Below, in pieces: positions 1-9,272 of a stretch of 64,000 nt of DNA. Numbering within the stretch: the stretch's first letter is position 1; the number at the start of each line of letters is the position of its first letter. The stretch is taken from the NCBI RefSeq assembly GCF_040833955.1, contig NZ_CP162133.1, forward strand, positions 1,117,001-1,181,000, written 5' to 3'. This DNA is from Leptospira sp. WS60.C2 (GTDB lineage: Bacteria; Spirochaetota; Leptospiria; Leptospirales; Leptospiraceae). The position numbers and the translations under genes were made by a program. The notes below the pieces were generated by a model. It was not told where the DNA came from. It did not search any database and saw only the letters and a program-made list of their open reading frames with translations.

Positions 1-1313
1 GTGATCGTAAAATATCCTTTTCCCATCTGGATTGGATTGTTGGCAGTTGGGTCATTAGGGAACCAGTAGGTAAACGGGAAAAAGAAGAAGAAAAACCCGC
101 AAATAATGTAGTTCCATAACTGTTTTGGTTTTCTCTTGGTTCTGTGTATGTACAAGAGAAGACAAATGAGAAATAGAGAAAGTATAACGAAAAAAAGGAT
201 CGGTTCCTCGAGATTCCAAAGTTTATATCCTCTCTGGTAATGGGATAAACATTGGAAGAGTTTTAGAAATATAGAAAGAAGATAACTTGCAGGCGTCCAT
301 ATCCAATCATAAATATAGACTCCCATAGTATTGGGAAGAAACGAAATGGAAGCCAATGTCACATACAAACTAGGAAGTAAAATTCCTGCAAAAGGAACCA
401 AACAATAATTAATCCATATTCCTCCATAAGAAAATGAATGAAAATAAAAAACTAAAACAGGAAAACTACAAAGCGAACAAACAATGGTGAGAGTGAAATT
501 CTCTTTCAAAAGAGATCGGGAGTTTGGTAAGAACAACTGATCTAAAATCGGTTTCAAATAAAAGATTCCAAAAACAGCACTGAAGGAGAGTAAAAAACCA
601 ATGCTTAAAAAATCAGAAAAGAAAAAGAATGCAATCACTCCAGAAGAAATGAAAAGTAAGTCGCTCACGATCATTTTTCGATAAAATAAAGAAGATACCA
701 AAGTGAAAAAAGCAAAGAGATAGGCTCTGACAAAGGAAACAGGAAAATTAAGAAGATAGAGATACAAAAAAGATAAACACAACGAAAGAAGAATCGAGAT
801 CCATCGGTGTTTGGTAAAAATCAAATTTCCTAAACATTGGATGGATCCGATAAAAATTCCTAAATGGAGACCGGAGGCCGCAAACAAGTGTAAGATCCCT
901 GACTCCTTTGCCATTTCCTTAAAATCTTTCGGAATTTCTTTCGTAGAACCTGAAAGCAGTCCCATCACAATCCGAGTTTCGATGGGAGAGAGCGGTGACT
1001 TCTTTAATTCCTGGACTAAGAATTGGCGAAAGAAAGGTTTTGGTTGTCTATGGTTTGTGATTTGGTTTGTATTTGCAAAAAACAAAAAGAGTAAAATTCC
1101 AAAAGATATCCATTTGAGATTGGATTCAATTGGTTTTGTGAGGATGGGGGGAAAAAGAAAGAGATAACATAACAAAAAAATGGATAAACAAAAGAGGAGA
1201 AAATAGATTCCTTGGAGTTCTGTTCCACATTTCAATCCAAGTGCTGCGCCACAAATCCCAAAACAAAACCAACCGAAGTTAGAATGTGGCAGAAGTTTTG
1301 ATGGATTCTTCAC
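1..1313 (-). CDS. comEC: ComEC/Rec2-family DNA uptake channel, N-terminal part (partial)
   Basis: The reading frame on the minus strand is open from about 1313 to the window edge, so the C-terminal part is missing. It encodes a very hydrophobic polytopic membrane protein. The diagnostic ComEC stretch 'HLFAASGLHLG' is read around 865-900, preceded by a segment with 'MGLLSGS'. A second family-like stretch, 'GFLLSFSAVFGIFYL', lies near 550-600. ComEC proteins form the inner-membrane channel that passes single-stranded DNA during natural transformation. The start is uncertain: an in-frame TAA (the trpS stop) lies at 1356-1358 and the first NTG codon after it is the GTG at 1313, without a clear ribosome binding site. 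It follows trpS by about 40 bases and may be cotranscribed. Any C-terminal metallo-beta-lactamase domain lies outside the window. Confidence 0.85.
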   Translation of the reverse strand, partial: MKNPSKLLPHSNFGWFCFGICGAALGLKCGTELQGIYFLLFCLSIFLLCYLFLFPPILTKPIESNLKWISFGILLFLFFANTNQITNHRQPKPFFRQFLVQELKKSPLSPIETRIVMGLLSGSTKEIPKDFKEMAKESGILHLFAASGLHLGIFIGSIQCLGNLIFTKHRWISILLSLCLSFLYLYLLNFPVSFVRAYLFAFFTLVSSLFYRKMIVSDLLFISSGVIAFFFFSDFLSIGFLLSFSAVFGIFYLKPILDQLFLPNSRSLLKENFTLTIVCSLCSFPVLVFYFHSFSYGGIWINYCLVPFAGILLPSLYVTLASISFLPNTMGVYIYDWIWTPASYLLSIFLKLFQCLSHYQRGYKLWNLEEPILFFVILSLFLICLLLYIHRTKRKPKQLWNYIICGFFFFFFPFTYWFPNDPTANNPIQMGKGYFTI

Positions 1314-1355
1314 ATGGGATGAGGTGAAGAAACGAGAGACTTGGTTCTTGGAATT

Positions 1356-2324
1356 TTAAAAAGGATAGATGCCTAAGGTTTGTCTGACTTCGTTTAATTT
1401 CTTTTCCGCAACAATCTTTGCTTTTTCCTTTCCTTTTGATAAAATCGAATGCACATAATCTAAGTTTTGTGCCAATTCTTCTCTTTTTTTACGGAAAGGA
1501 GCAAAATGAGAAAGGATAGATTCCAAAAGGTCTTTTTTTAAATCGCCATATCCAAAGCCACCTTGTTTGTATTTTTGTCTTTGGGTCTCTTTTTCACTTT
1601 CAGACAAAAATAGGGAATGGATTTGGAAAATCATAGATGCATCCGGATCTTTCGGTTCTTCGATGGATTTGGAATCACTTACAATCGACATCACTTTCTT
1701 TTTGATCTCTTTTTCTGTTCCAAAAAAATCAATCGTATTGTTATACGATTTTGACATCTTCGCACCATCAACACCAGGAACAGTTGCTGTGTTTTCATCT
1801 ATGTCTGGTTCGGGAATTGTTAAAACAGATCCAAATTGTGAGTTGAATTTTTCCGCAATGTCCCTAGCAAATTCTAAATGTTGTTTTTGGTCTTTTCCGA
1901 CGGGAACTTTTTCTGCTGAAAAAAGTAAGATGTCACTTGCCATAAGGATTGGATAAGTAAAAAGTCCGGCACCTGGAACAAATCCTTTCGCAACTTTGTC
2001 TTTAAAAGAATGGGCTAACTGAAGTTGTGATACAGTAATGGATTGTGATAAATACCATGTGAGTTCTGTGACTTCTGGCACGTCACTTTGTACCCAAAAA
2101 ACAGTTTTTTCTGGATCTACGCCTAGCGCAAGTAAGTCGATCGCACAACCAATCGTATAGTCTTTTAGTTCTTCTTTTGAACGAAAGGTAGTGAGTGCAT
2201 GCAGGTTGGCAATGAACAAAAACAGTTCTTCTTTGGATTGGTAGTCTAAGATTTTTTTGATCGCTGAAAAATAATTTCCTAAATGCAATTTGCCGGATGG
2301 TTGTAAACCAGTGAGGACTCTCAA
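1356..2324 (-). CDS. trpS: Tryptophanyl-tRNA synthetase
   Basis: Class I aminoacyl-tRNA synthetase that charges tRNA-Trp with tryptophan using ATP in the cytoplasm. The 322-residue length is typical of bacterial TrpS. The HIGH-type signature is HLGN at residues 14-17 and the KMSKS loop is present intact at residues 189-193 within '[10 protein letters not shown]'. The start ATG overlaps the stop of the upstream 651-residue unknown gene by four bases (ATGA), so the two are translationally coupled. That coupling is notable because the upstream protein has no obvious link to translation. Confidence 0.97.
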   Translation of the reverse strand: MRVLTGLQPSGKLHLGNYFSAIKKILDYQSKEELFLFIANLHALTTFRSKEELKDYTIGCAIDLLALGVDPEKTVFWVQSDVPEVTELTWYLSQSITVSQLQLAHSFKDKVAKGFVPGAGLFTYPILMASDILLFSAEKVPVGKDQKQHLEFARDIAEKFNSQFGSVLTIPEPDIDENTATVPGVDGAKMSKSYNNTIDFFGTEKEIKKKVMSIVSDSKSIEEPKDPDASMIFQIHSLFLSESEKETQRQKYKQGGFGYGDLKKDLLESILSHFAPFRKKREELAQNLDYVHSILSKGKEKAKIVAEKKLNEVRQTLGIYPF

Positions 2325-4276
2325 GTGTTTTCCTCCTCGGAGTTTTCCTCTGAACTGCTTACCTCACTAGCAGCCTCTGGATCTGGGTTTCCACTGTCTT
2401 TGTGAAAGGTTGAGTAGGTGAGTCTTTCGTATTCTTTATTGAGTTTGATCAGTTCTTGTTCTATTTTTCTGTGAGCTGTGAGTTTGGAGGTCGTATTTGG
2501 GTCTTTAAAAATTACAGCATAATTATACAAATACTTTGTGAACTGAATGAATACATCTTCCACTTTCATTCCATTGATTCTTTCTTTTGCAACTACTGCC
2601 TTATCATAATGAGGAATGAATCTCTGAGCAATTTTCACTTCTTCGATCACCTTCTCTTTCGTTGAGGCAATCTTATCATTTGTTTTCCCTTTGGATTCAG
2701 TCACTTTTGCCATCAAATGGTTTTCCACAATGATGTTCAGTTTGCCTGCAAAACTTCCAAAAAATTCAGATGCATCTTGTAATGCTTGCACGATGGTTCC
2801 TGCAATTTGATCGGCGGCCGCATTTCCTGAGTTGTAATCGATTCCGTATTGTTGGAAACTGTATTGGAAACTTGGGAATTTTTTATTAAAATTATCAATG
2901 GTTCTTACTAGGGAATTGAGTTGGTCAATTTCATTTCTAAAAAGACCTGGTTGGATGATGAGAAGTTCCTGGTTTTGGTTTTTGTCACCTAATCGAACAT
3001 AACCTTCGATTAGGTTGATGTATACGGTTTGTAAATCTCTTAGAAGCAAATACACAAGCCTGTGTGGTTGTGATTTGTAACTATTTTTCACAGTTTGGCT
3101 TTTTGCCGACTCAGGCATGTGGTGAGTCATGTAATCATCCACAACTTGATTTAAAAAATCAAAACTGATTTTGCCTTTGTCATCGATTGAGAAGTATCGG
3201 GTTCTAAGGTTTTGTAATTCTTCTTTTTTGAAGGTTCTTGTTTTGATATCGTCAGAAATTTTTGCGACTGTGATTTCGACTTCTTTTTGGATTTCACGAG
3301 CCGCTTGGAATTTGTGTTCCTGAATTGGCGGGACTCGTAAATCATTTACGATTTCTGGCCAGGAATACATTTTCTTTTTTGCGACAATGTAAAATGCCGT
3401 AATCGCATCAGATAACTTGGGTTTGCTGTTCTCGAGATTGAGAGCATAGTTCACACCTTCCGTGATTTTGTTTAACTTTGGTGTGAGCTTTTCATCCATT
3501 TTTACAATGTCTGGTAAATTGGATAAAATAATGTCTTTCGCATCGTCTCTTTGTAAAAAACGCACATAAAACATCTGCATTTTTAAGGAGCGCTCTAAAA
3601 AGATTTCTGCTGAAATTTTGTCTAAAATCAGAGCGTCTAACGAGGCAAATGCATTAAAGAATTTATTGAAATTATTGATGATATTATAAACAAGTGGAGT
3701 CCAAATCCTCCAACCTTGTTGTTCCGAAACACGAAGTGCTTGAATGGTTGGAATGAGCACATCTTCTTTCAGACCACGAAAGATTTTTTCTACATTATTG
3801 GAGATAACGGGATTTCTGCCGAATAAACCAATTTCTATAGTTCCGGTTTCTTTGGCAAATTTGCCAATGGAACTATTTGCATTGTTACCGCCACCGAATA
3901 AACCTGCGAGAAGTCCTCCGCCTTGTTTCTGTTCTGCGGCTTTTTTTCTTGCTGGGTTTTGTTTTTGTTTCGCACTATCTACGGTGACTAAGTCACTGGA
4001 TCGTTTTGGTTTTGGATCGGGGGTTGAAGTGCGAGAGATCACCTCACGTCTAGGTTGTTCTCGTTCGGGAAGACCACGGTCACGGCTGTCGTCTTTTTTG
4101 GGTTTGTTTTTGTTTTCATAGTCTTCGTCCACTTTTCGAATGAGGTCAATACGAATGAAAACGTCATTCGATTTGAGGATGGCTTCATCGATCAATTGTT
4201 GGTGTTCGGGCGTACGAGTTTTGCGATACAAATCCGCAAACACACGATGTGCTTCTGTACGAGAGACAGGGGTCAC
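2321..4276 (-). CDS. Large conserved-looking protein of unknown function (651 aa)
   Basis: I do not recognise a family. The protein has no signal peptide or membrane segment, so it is probably cytoplasmic. Residues 1-55 form a short helical region. About 55-145 is a low-complexity, lysine/arginine/proline-rich linker that ends in a glycine-rich patch ('[12 protein letters not shown]'). Residues 150-625 are a long, mostly helical region with many hydrophobic heptads. The last 20 or so residues are a strongly acidic Glu/Ser tail. It sits between the LolA-like gene (3 bases upstream) and trpS (4-base overlap), in one minus-strand operon. The architecture suggests a scaffold or regulatory protein, but that is inference from composition only. 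Open reading frames seen on the opposite strand here are shadows. Confidence 0.85.
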   Translation of the reverse strand: MTPVSRTEAHRVFADLYRKTRTPEHQQLIDEAILKSNDVFIRIDLIRKVDEDYENKNKPKKDDSRDRGLPEREQPRREVISRTSTPDPKPKRSSDLVTVDSAKQKQNPARKKAAEQKQGGGLLAGLFGGGNNANSSIGKFAKETGTIEIGLFGRNPVISNNVEKIFRGLKEDVLIPTIQALRVSEQQGWRIWTPLVYNIINNFNKFFNAFASLDALILDKISAEIFLERSLKMQMFYVRFLQRDDAKDIILSNLPDIVKMDEKLTPKLNKITEGVNYALNLENSKPKLSDAITAFYIVAKKKMYSWPEIVNDLRVPPIQEHKFQAAREIQKEVEITVAKISDDIKTRTFKKEELQNLRTRYFSIDDKGKISFDFLNQVVDDYMTHHMPESAKSQTVKNSYKSQPHRLVYLLLRDLQTVYINLIEGYVRLGDKNQNQELLIIQPGLFRNEIDQLNSLVRTIDNFNKKFPSFQYSFQQYGIDYNSGNAAADQIAGTIVQALQDASEFFGSFAGKLNIIVENHLMAKVTESKGKTNDKIASTKEKVIEEVKIAQRFIPHYDKAVVAKERINGMKVEDVFIQFTKYLYNYAVIFKDPNTTSKLTAHRKIEQELIKLNKEYERLTYSTFHKDSGNPDPEAASEVSSSEENSEEENT

Positions 4277-4278
4277 AA

Positions 4279-4860
4279 TTACTCCTTTTGGTTGAGAGGA
4301 TTCTCAACAATCTGTGAGCTTGTGGGTGGTTGAAAGTTAAAAAGTGCAGTTCCAAGACCAATATTGGTCGCAATTCCAGAAAAAGCAATTTCTGTGATTT
4401 CTTCGTCGGAACGTTTCATTTTGAGAACACGGGGTAGGTCGTTTTCGGAGACGACCAAAATAATTTCATTATAACGTTTGGTATTCGAGGTGAGGCGAAA
4501 GGTTCGTCCACTTACGGTTACCGTTTCGTAACCAGACAATAAGCCTCCAAGGCCACCAGAGACACCTTTTAAGTCTTGTTTTCCGGCAATGGATGAATCT
4601 GGATTATAAAACCATAAAATCCGACCATTAGAAGAGATAATTCTTCCATCACTAAAACGGACATGGAGTTGGTTTGGACTTTTGTAGGAAACGACTCCAG
4701 AAAGACCTCCATTCAGAGTAACGGAAGCTCGAAAACTTTCGAGAGAGTTCATTTTGCCGATCACGGCATTAAGACGGTCTCGTCCATCCTCTGCCCAAAG
4801 AGAACTCAATTGGACAGAGAATAAGAGAACGATCTGGAATTTGAGAAGGAAATTTCTCAA
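4279..4860 (-). CDS. LolA-like periplasmic lipoprotein carrier
   Basis: The 193-residue protein begins with a signal peptide (about residues 1-23, charged start, hydrophobic core, cleavage after 'SLWA'). The mature part reads as a LolA/LolB-type half-barrel: 'LESFRASVTLNGGLSGVVSYKSPN' style strands with a 'GRILWFYNPD' stretch near residues 83-92 that matches the usual LolA 'LWVYDPD' region. LolA carries lipoproteins from the inner to the outer membrane. Leptospires are double-membraned and lipoprotein-rich, so such a protein is expected, though some LolA-fold proteins serve other lipids. It is the first gene of a likely operon with the 651-residue unknown and trpS. Confidence 0.75.
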   Translation of the reverse strand: MRNFLLKFQIVLLFSVQLSSLWAEDGRDRLNAVIGKMNSLESFRASVTLNGGLSGVVSYKSPNQLHVRFSDGRIISSNGRILWFYNPDSSIAGKQDLKGVSGGLGGLLSGYETVTVSGRTFRLTSNTKRYNEIILVVSENDLPRVLKMKRSDEEITEIAFSGIATNIGLGTALFNFQPPTSSQIVENPLNQKE

Positions 4861-4883
4861 AGTTAGACGGTTCGTATTGGGAA

Positions 4884-5843
4884 TTAACCCAATACTTTTT
4901 TGAATTCAGAAGTGAGCGCAGGCACTACTTCAAACAAATCAGCGACAACACCATATGTTGCAACTTTGAAAATCGGAGCATCTCCGTCTTTGTTGATCGC
5001 AACGATGTATTTGGAAGATCCCATACCCGCTAAGTGTTGGATGGCTCCGGAAATTCCGCAAGCAATGTAACAGTTAGGGGAGACAGTTTTTCCAGTTTGT
5101 CCTACTTGGTGAGAGTGAGAAATCCATCCTGCATCTACGGTTGCACGGGAAGCACCAAGTGCTGCACCGAGTGTGTCTGCTAAGTCTTGGATGATAGGCC
5201 AGTTTTCTGGTCCTTTGATTCCTCGACCACCAGATACGATGATAGAAGCATCCGCTAACTGCACTTTGTTTCCACCAGAAAGATCTTTGGAAAGTGATTT
5301 TGTTCTCACTTCACCAGCAGAAGCGCCAGATTTTTCAACCGCACCTGCTCCTTCTTTTGGAGTTACTTCTTGTGAGTTGGCACGCACAGTGAACATTTGG
5401 ATGTCAGAAGACACTTTGAAGTTCGCATACGCTTTACCAGAGTAAATTGGTTTTTTCGCTACCACTTTACCACCGTCAACAGAAAGGCCCACTGCATCCG
5501 CAACGATTCCAGCATTTGCTTTGATCGCGACTCTTGCAGAGTATTCTTTTCCTTGAGCAGAGTGTGGCATAAGAACCACTGCTGGTTTTTTCTCTTGGAT
5601 CACGGCAAAAATACCGTTTGCATAACCTTCAGGTGAGAATTCACCAAGGTTAGCTCCGATCACAGCATCAGCACCAACTGCTTTCAAATCACCTGCAAAC
5701 GAGTCAACGTTGTCAGTGATGAGAAGAGTGTGAACTTTACCACCGATTGCATCCGCAATTTTACGAGCTGCAGAGGTAAGTTCTTTTGAGATTTTTTTAA
5801 GTTCGCCGTTTTTTAATTCACCAACTACTAAAACATCAGCCAT
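4884..5843 (-). CDS. etfA: Electron transfer flavoprotein alpha subunit
   Basis: FAD-binding subunit of the soluble ETF heterodimer, which accepts electrons from acyl-CoA dehydrogenases and passes them to ETF-quinone oxidoreductase. The 319-residue length is normal. The C-terminal FAD domain is clear: '[16 protein letters not shown]', '[20 protein letters not shown]' and '[10 protein letters not shown]' toward residues 230-300 are the classic ETF-alpha signatures. The start ATG lies 10 bases after the etfB stop, so etfB-etfA form an operon. A functional partner, an acyl-CoA dehydrogenase, is encoded 5 kb away at 11118. Confidence 0.96.
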   Translation of the reverse strand: MADVLVVGELKNGELKKISKELTSAARKIADAIGGKVHTLLITDNVDSFAGDLKAVGADAVIGANLGEFSPEGYANGIFAVIQEKKPAVVLMPHSAQGKEYSARVAIKANAGIVADAVGLSVDGGKVVAKKPIYSGKAYANFKVSSDIQMFTVRANSQEVTPKEGAGAVEKSGASAGEVRTKSLSKDLSGGNKVQLADASIIVSGGRGIKGPENWPIIQDLADTLGAALGASRATVDAGWISHSHQVGQTGKTVSPNCYIACGISGAIQHLAGMGSSKYIVAINKDGDAPIFKVATYGVVADLFEVVPALTSEFKKVLG

Positions 5844-5853
5844 GTTCGTCTCC

Positions 5854-6615
5854 TTAGATGACCTTCGCTTCTTCGCGAAGAGCTTTTACAAGTTGAGATG
5901 CAAAACCTTGTGCATCTGCTGCTTCCAGTTTTCGACCAGCGATACGTGGAGGAGGTGGCTCGAGAGATACAACTTCGAGTTTGGATCCAGTTGCTCCGAG
6001 TTCTTCTGGTTTTTTCACATCTACTGGTTTTTTCTTCGCAGACATGATTCCTTTTAAACTTGGGTATCTTGGTTCGTTCAAACCTTTTTGTGCAGTCACA
6101 GCAAGAGGGGCAGAAGTTTCAACCACTTCAGTTCCACCTTCGATTTCGCGAGTTGCAGTCACTTTTTTACCATCAAACTCGAGTTTGAGTGCCATAGCTA
6201 CGTGAGGAACATTAAGTCTCTCAGCAATTTGCACCACTACTTGTGAGCTGTCGGTATCGATGGATTGGCGTCCACCAATGATTACATCTGCATTTTCTGC
6301 TTTGATGAAATTAGCGAGAAGTTCGGAAGTGTATGTAGAGTCAAAAGTTACATAGTCATCCACTTTTACATGAACGGCTCTGTCCACACCCATAGCGTAG
6401 GCAGTGCGAAGTGCTTCTACGACACGGTCTGGGCCGAGGGACACTGCGATGACTTCTCCACCGCTTTTTTCACGAATTCTGATTCCCTCTTCGATTGCAA
6501 ATTCATCATAAGGAGAGATGATCCATTTTACGCCAGCTTCGTTGATCGATTTGTCACCGACCTTGATATTGGTTTCCGTATCCGGAACCTGCTTTACTAG
6601 AACAACAATTTTCAT
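5854..6615 (-). CDS. etfB: Electron transfer flavoprotein beta subunit
   Basis: AMP-binding beta subunit of ETF. It begins with the canonical 'MKIVVLVKQVPDTE' and carries the family stretch 'DVIIGGRQSIDTDSSQV' near residues 109-125, which includes the adenosine-binding residues. The 253-residue length is typical. The gene leads the etfB-etfA pair on the minus strand. An AAGGA lies almost directly against the start codon, closer than usual, but the conserved N-terminus fixes this start. No promoter could be assigned with confidence in the 67 bases before the next gene. Confidence 0.96.
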   Translation of the reverse strand: MKIVVLVKQVPDTETNIKVGDKSINEAGVKWIISPYDEFAIEEGIRIREKSGGEVIAVSLGPDRVVEALRTAYAMGVDRAVHVKVDDYVTFDSTYTSELLANFIKAENADVIIGGRQSIDTDSSQVVVQIAERLNVPHVAMALKLEFDGKKVTATREIEGGTEVVETSAPLAVTAQKGLNEPRYPSLKGIMSAKKKPVDVKKPEELGATGSKLEVVSLEPPPPRIAGRKLEAADAQGFASQLVKALREEAKVI

Positions 6616-6682
6616 TCCTTAACCCCGTTTTCGTGGATTACCTTAGACCAGAAAACGAGAGGGAAGTCATAAGGGAAGTAAT

Positions 6683-6982
6683 TTATTCTCGGAAGAAGCT
6701 GTATTTGCTCCAATTATAAGCCCAAATGATCCAAACGATGACCACAAGGACGTTGGCGTCGGTTCGGAGGTAAAACTGAAAACCAATCGTGAGAGGTAAG
6801 ACTAGGAAAAGTACAAATGCGACAAGGAGAATTAGGTGGGGAGTCGATTTCCACTGGGCAGTTGCCGTCTGAATTTCACTCAAGAGATTTCTTTTGGGCC
6901 CTGCCACTTCGGAACGGAAGCGAAACCAGTAGAGGAGGCTAAACAAAAGGAAAAGAGAAAGATGCAACAAGAGAAAGAACAT
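6683..6982 (-). CDS. Small membrane protein of unknown function (99 aa)
   Basis: The protein has about three hydrophobic segments: a long one at residues 1-18, and two between about 46 and 90, the last containing a tryptophan-rich 'VVIVWIIWAYNW'. The longer open frame reaches 7120, but that would run 120 bases into the upstream gene. The ATG at 6982, 17 bases after the upstream stop, puts a membrane segment at the N-terminus and is preferred. No family is recognised. It is probably cotranscribed with the UbiA-like gene upstream, so an accessory membrane role for that protein is possible but unproven. Confidence 0.6.
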   Translation of the reverse strand: MFFLLLHLSLFLLFSLLYWFRFRSEVAGPKRNLLSEIQTATAQWKSTPHLILLVAFVLFLVLPLTIGFQFYLRTDANVLVVIVWIIWAYNWSKYSFFRE

Positions 6983-6999
6983 AAACCCAAGCTTATTTT

Positions 7000-7836
7000 T
7001 TAGCGAAGTCCAGAGAAGAAAAAAATGATCTCTGGGAGAAACATCGGAAGATACGAAAGTTCCAAAAATACCTTTCTCTCGATGGGATTTTTCGTGTAAC
7101 GAGATGCCACAAACAACCATAGGTAAGAAAATCCCATTCCGAGCCCAAAGTCCATGGGGAGGAAACCTTGGATGCTACTCCAAACCAAAAGAAGGACACC
7201 CAAAAAAAACAGAGTCTGCACCAAGCGTTGCATCCATAGGGCGGAGAGTATGCGGTTCAGGGTGAAGGTATTTTGTTTTTCATCCCTGTCTCGGTCCATT
7301 TGGTAGGTGAGTAGCACATTTGCCAAAACATGGAGAAAAAAAATGAGACGGATCTCCCATACGTCATTCCCGTGCGAGAAGGGAAGGAAAATCCCCCACG
7401 TATAAAAGAAGGAAACGAGAATCTCTTTGGGAATGGGAGAGATTTGTTTAACGACAAGGAAGATGGTAAATACAAAGAAAACAAGATAGGTTTGATTGGA
7501 TTGTAAAAAATCCCATTCCTTTGTCATGCCCAAATAACAGGAAAATGCTAGAGAGAGAATCATTGCCGCAACAATCCAAATTTGGTTTTGTACATAAAAA
7601 TTGGCCCGAATACTCAAGGGTGTGCTTTCTTTTTTTGCATCCCAAAGATGATCGAGTTGATACAAAGTCCAAACGGAAACAAGATAAAACAAAACAAGGG
7701 AAGATGAGAGTCTGTTCTGGAAGTAGAAACTAAAAAAACTCAAATTTCCCCAGACAGAAACTACAATGTCGATGGATCCAAAGGAGATCAGGGATAGGAT
7801 CCAATTGGTTCCCTCTTTTTTGTTTCTTTGGAACAT
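7000..7836 (-). CDS. UbiA-like polytopic membrane protein
   Basis: 278 residues with seven or eight hydrophobic segments. Two acidic clusters, 'LDHLWDAKKE' near residues 61-70 and 'MDRDRDEKQ' near residues 180-188, sit at loop positions resembling the two Asp-rich motifs of UbiA-superfamily prenyltransferases, which bind the diphosphate of the prenyl donor through magnesium. The classic NDxxD is not intact in the first cluster, so substrate and activity are open. The ATG has no strong ribosome binding site. It is divergent from the cyclase gene at 7916 across a 79-base gap. Confidence 0.5.
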   Translation of the reverse strand: MFQRNKKEGTNWILSLISFGSIDIVVSVWGNLSFFSFYFQNRLSSSLVLFYLVSVWTLYQLDHLWDAKKESTPLSIRANFYVQNQIWIVAAMILSLAFSCYLGMTKEWDFLQSNQTYLVFFVFTIFLVVKQISPIPKEILVSFFYTWGIFLPFSHGNDVWEIRLIFFLHVLANVLLTYQMDRDRDEKQNTFTLNRILSALWMQRLVQTLFFLGVLLLVWSSIQGFLPMDFGLGMGFSYLWLFVASRYTKNPIERKVFLELSYLPMFLPEIIFFFSGLR

Positions 7837-7844
7837 AGTTCATT

Positions 7845-7861
7845 GATTCCCGATCGGAATC
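7845..7861. promoter_or_regulatory. Inverted repeat between two divergent genes
   Basis: Arms GATTCC and GGAATC are separated by CGATC, making a near-palindrome of 17 bases. It lies just ahead of the UbiA-like gene start (7836) and about 55 bases before the cyclase start. The position suits an operator, but no regulator is known for it and arms of this size can occur by chance. Confidence 0.25.
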
Positions 7862-7915
7862 GTAAGGCAAAAAGAAAATTCCCTTGCCACAAAAACTTTC
7901 AGGTGCTCAAACTGT

Positions 7916-9262
7916 ATGCCAATGTTCAGCTCCATTCGAAATGCCATCCTATCTGTTTATTGTATCCGTGACCAGTTTCCTAGGTATATGAGTGATCTTT
8001 TATCGGAAGAAGAAGCTTTAGGTGCTTTATTTGCTGTCCGATTTCGCTACGTGATTGGTTTTGCTCTACTGGCAAGTGCAATGGCCAATGTCAGTAACAT
8101 AGATACTGTCTGGGGGTATTTGGTAAATTTTATAGCCATCAGCATTTATTTTACCAATACATTTGTCCATTTGCATATACTGAAAAAGAAAGATAGCCAT
8201 TGGAAAACGAAATACGATTATATCAGTCTTTTTATCGATAATCTTCTGATCACCATGACCATTTTGAATTGGTATTGGATCAAAGGGGATGGGAACCCGA
8301 ACTTTTTGGTAAAAACACCTCTCTTGATTTTTTACCTACTTCCCTTATCCTTATGTTTATTCCAATACCGCTTTTCCCTCGTTGTCTTTTCGTTTGTCTG
8401 TTTTTTAGTGAGTTATTATTCGTTTATCGCAGCGGCCTTACATGATCCTGATGCAATCATTAGTTTGGATTGGACAAGTTATGTGTTAGGTGATGAGATC
8501 ATTCTTTTGGATGCACTTGTCTCTAAACCAGTCATTTATTTGATCCTTGCTTTTGCAATTTCCTATGGAATCTTTCGAAGTCTCAGGATGCTTCTAAAAT
8601 TTGCAGCCTCGGAAACACAAAAAACAACACTGTCTCGTTATTTTTCTCCCGATTTGGTTTCTGAAATTGTATCCGATCCTGATGTGTTAGGAAAGGGAAA
8701 ACGCCAGAAAGTAACTGTGTTATTCAGTGATATTCGTGGGTTCACCCAGTTTTCAGAACTACTAGATCCAGAAGAACTCTCTATTTTTTTAACAGAATTT
8801 CGCAAACGGATGGTGCGTGTGATTTTTCAAAACAAAGGGAGTTTGGATAAATTCATTGGGGATGCTGTCATGGTCACTTTCGGAACCCCACTTCCGTCGG
8901 AAATTCCCGGTGAGGATTCAATCAATGCTGTGAACGCCGCTAAAGCGATGTTAGACGAATTACAACTTTGGAATCAAGAGAGAAAAGAAAAGGGACAAGT
9001 CGAAATCAAAATTGGTATTGGAATCCATTCTGGTGAAGTGTTTTGCGGGAGCATTGGGTCGGAGGAACGAATGGAATATACTGTGATAGGCGATACAGTG
9101 AACACAGCTTCCCGAATTGAGTCTGCTTGTAAAGAAATTGGTTCCCCGTTACTCATATCGGAAGTGGTTTGGAATGAACTTGGAAACCCAAATGGTTGGA
9201 CCAAAAAAGAAAATATCCTGCTTTCGGGACGAGAACAAAAAATCAATTTATATGCTTACTAA
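7916..9262 (+). CDS. Membrane-anchored class III adenylate/guanylate cyclase
   Basis: 448 residues. The N-terminal half (about 40-225) has roughly six transmembrane helices. The C-terminal part (about 260-445) is a class III cyclase catalytic domain. It starts with 'VTVLFSDIRGFTQFS', whose aspartate binds metal, followed by 'LDKFIGDAVMVTFG' with the second metal aspartate and the conserved lysine region, and 'RMEYTVIGDTVNTASRIES' with the transition-state region. All catalytic motifs look intact. It makes cAMP or, less likely, cGMP. Two cNMP-binding proteins are encoded at 20706-22402 and could respond. AGGTG lies 10 bases before the ATG; a later ATG at 7988 is an alternative start. Confidence 0.92.
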   Translation: MPMFSSIRNAILSVYCIRDQFPRYMSDLLSEEEALGALFAVRFRYVIGFALLASAMANVSNIDTVWGYLVNFIAISIYFTNTFVHLHILKKKDSHWKTKYDYISLFIDNLLITMTILNWYWIKGDGNPNFLVKTPLLIFYLLPLSLCLFQYRFSLVVFSFVCFLVSYYSFIAAALHDPDAIISLDWTSYVLGDEIILLDALVSKPVIYLILAFAISYGIFRSLRMLLKFAASETQKTTLSRYFSPDLVSEIVSDPDVLGKGKRQKVTVLFSDIRGFTQFSELLDPEELSIFLTEFRKRMVRVIFQNKGSLDKFIGDAVMVTFGTPLPSEIPGEDSINAVNAAKAMLDELQLWNQERKEKGQVEIKIGIGIHSGEVFCGSIGSEERMEYTVIGDTVNTASRIESACKEIGSPLLISEVVWNELGNPNGWTKKENILLSGREQKINLYAY

Positions 9263-9272
9263 GACATACGAA

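Noticed and set aside
1016..1228. 70-codon minus-strand frame near comEC
   Set aside because: It is out of frame with the ComEC sequence, which is open across the whole stretch.
3744..4121. 125-codon plus-strand open frame inside the 651-residue gene
   Set aside because: It lies fully opposite a long coding gene, with no ribosome binding site and low-complexity composition; it is a shadow.
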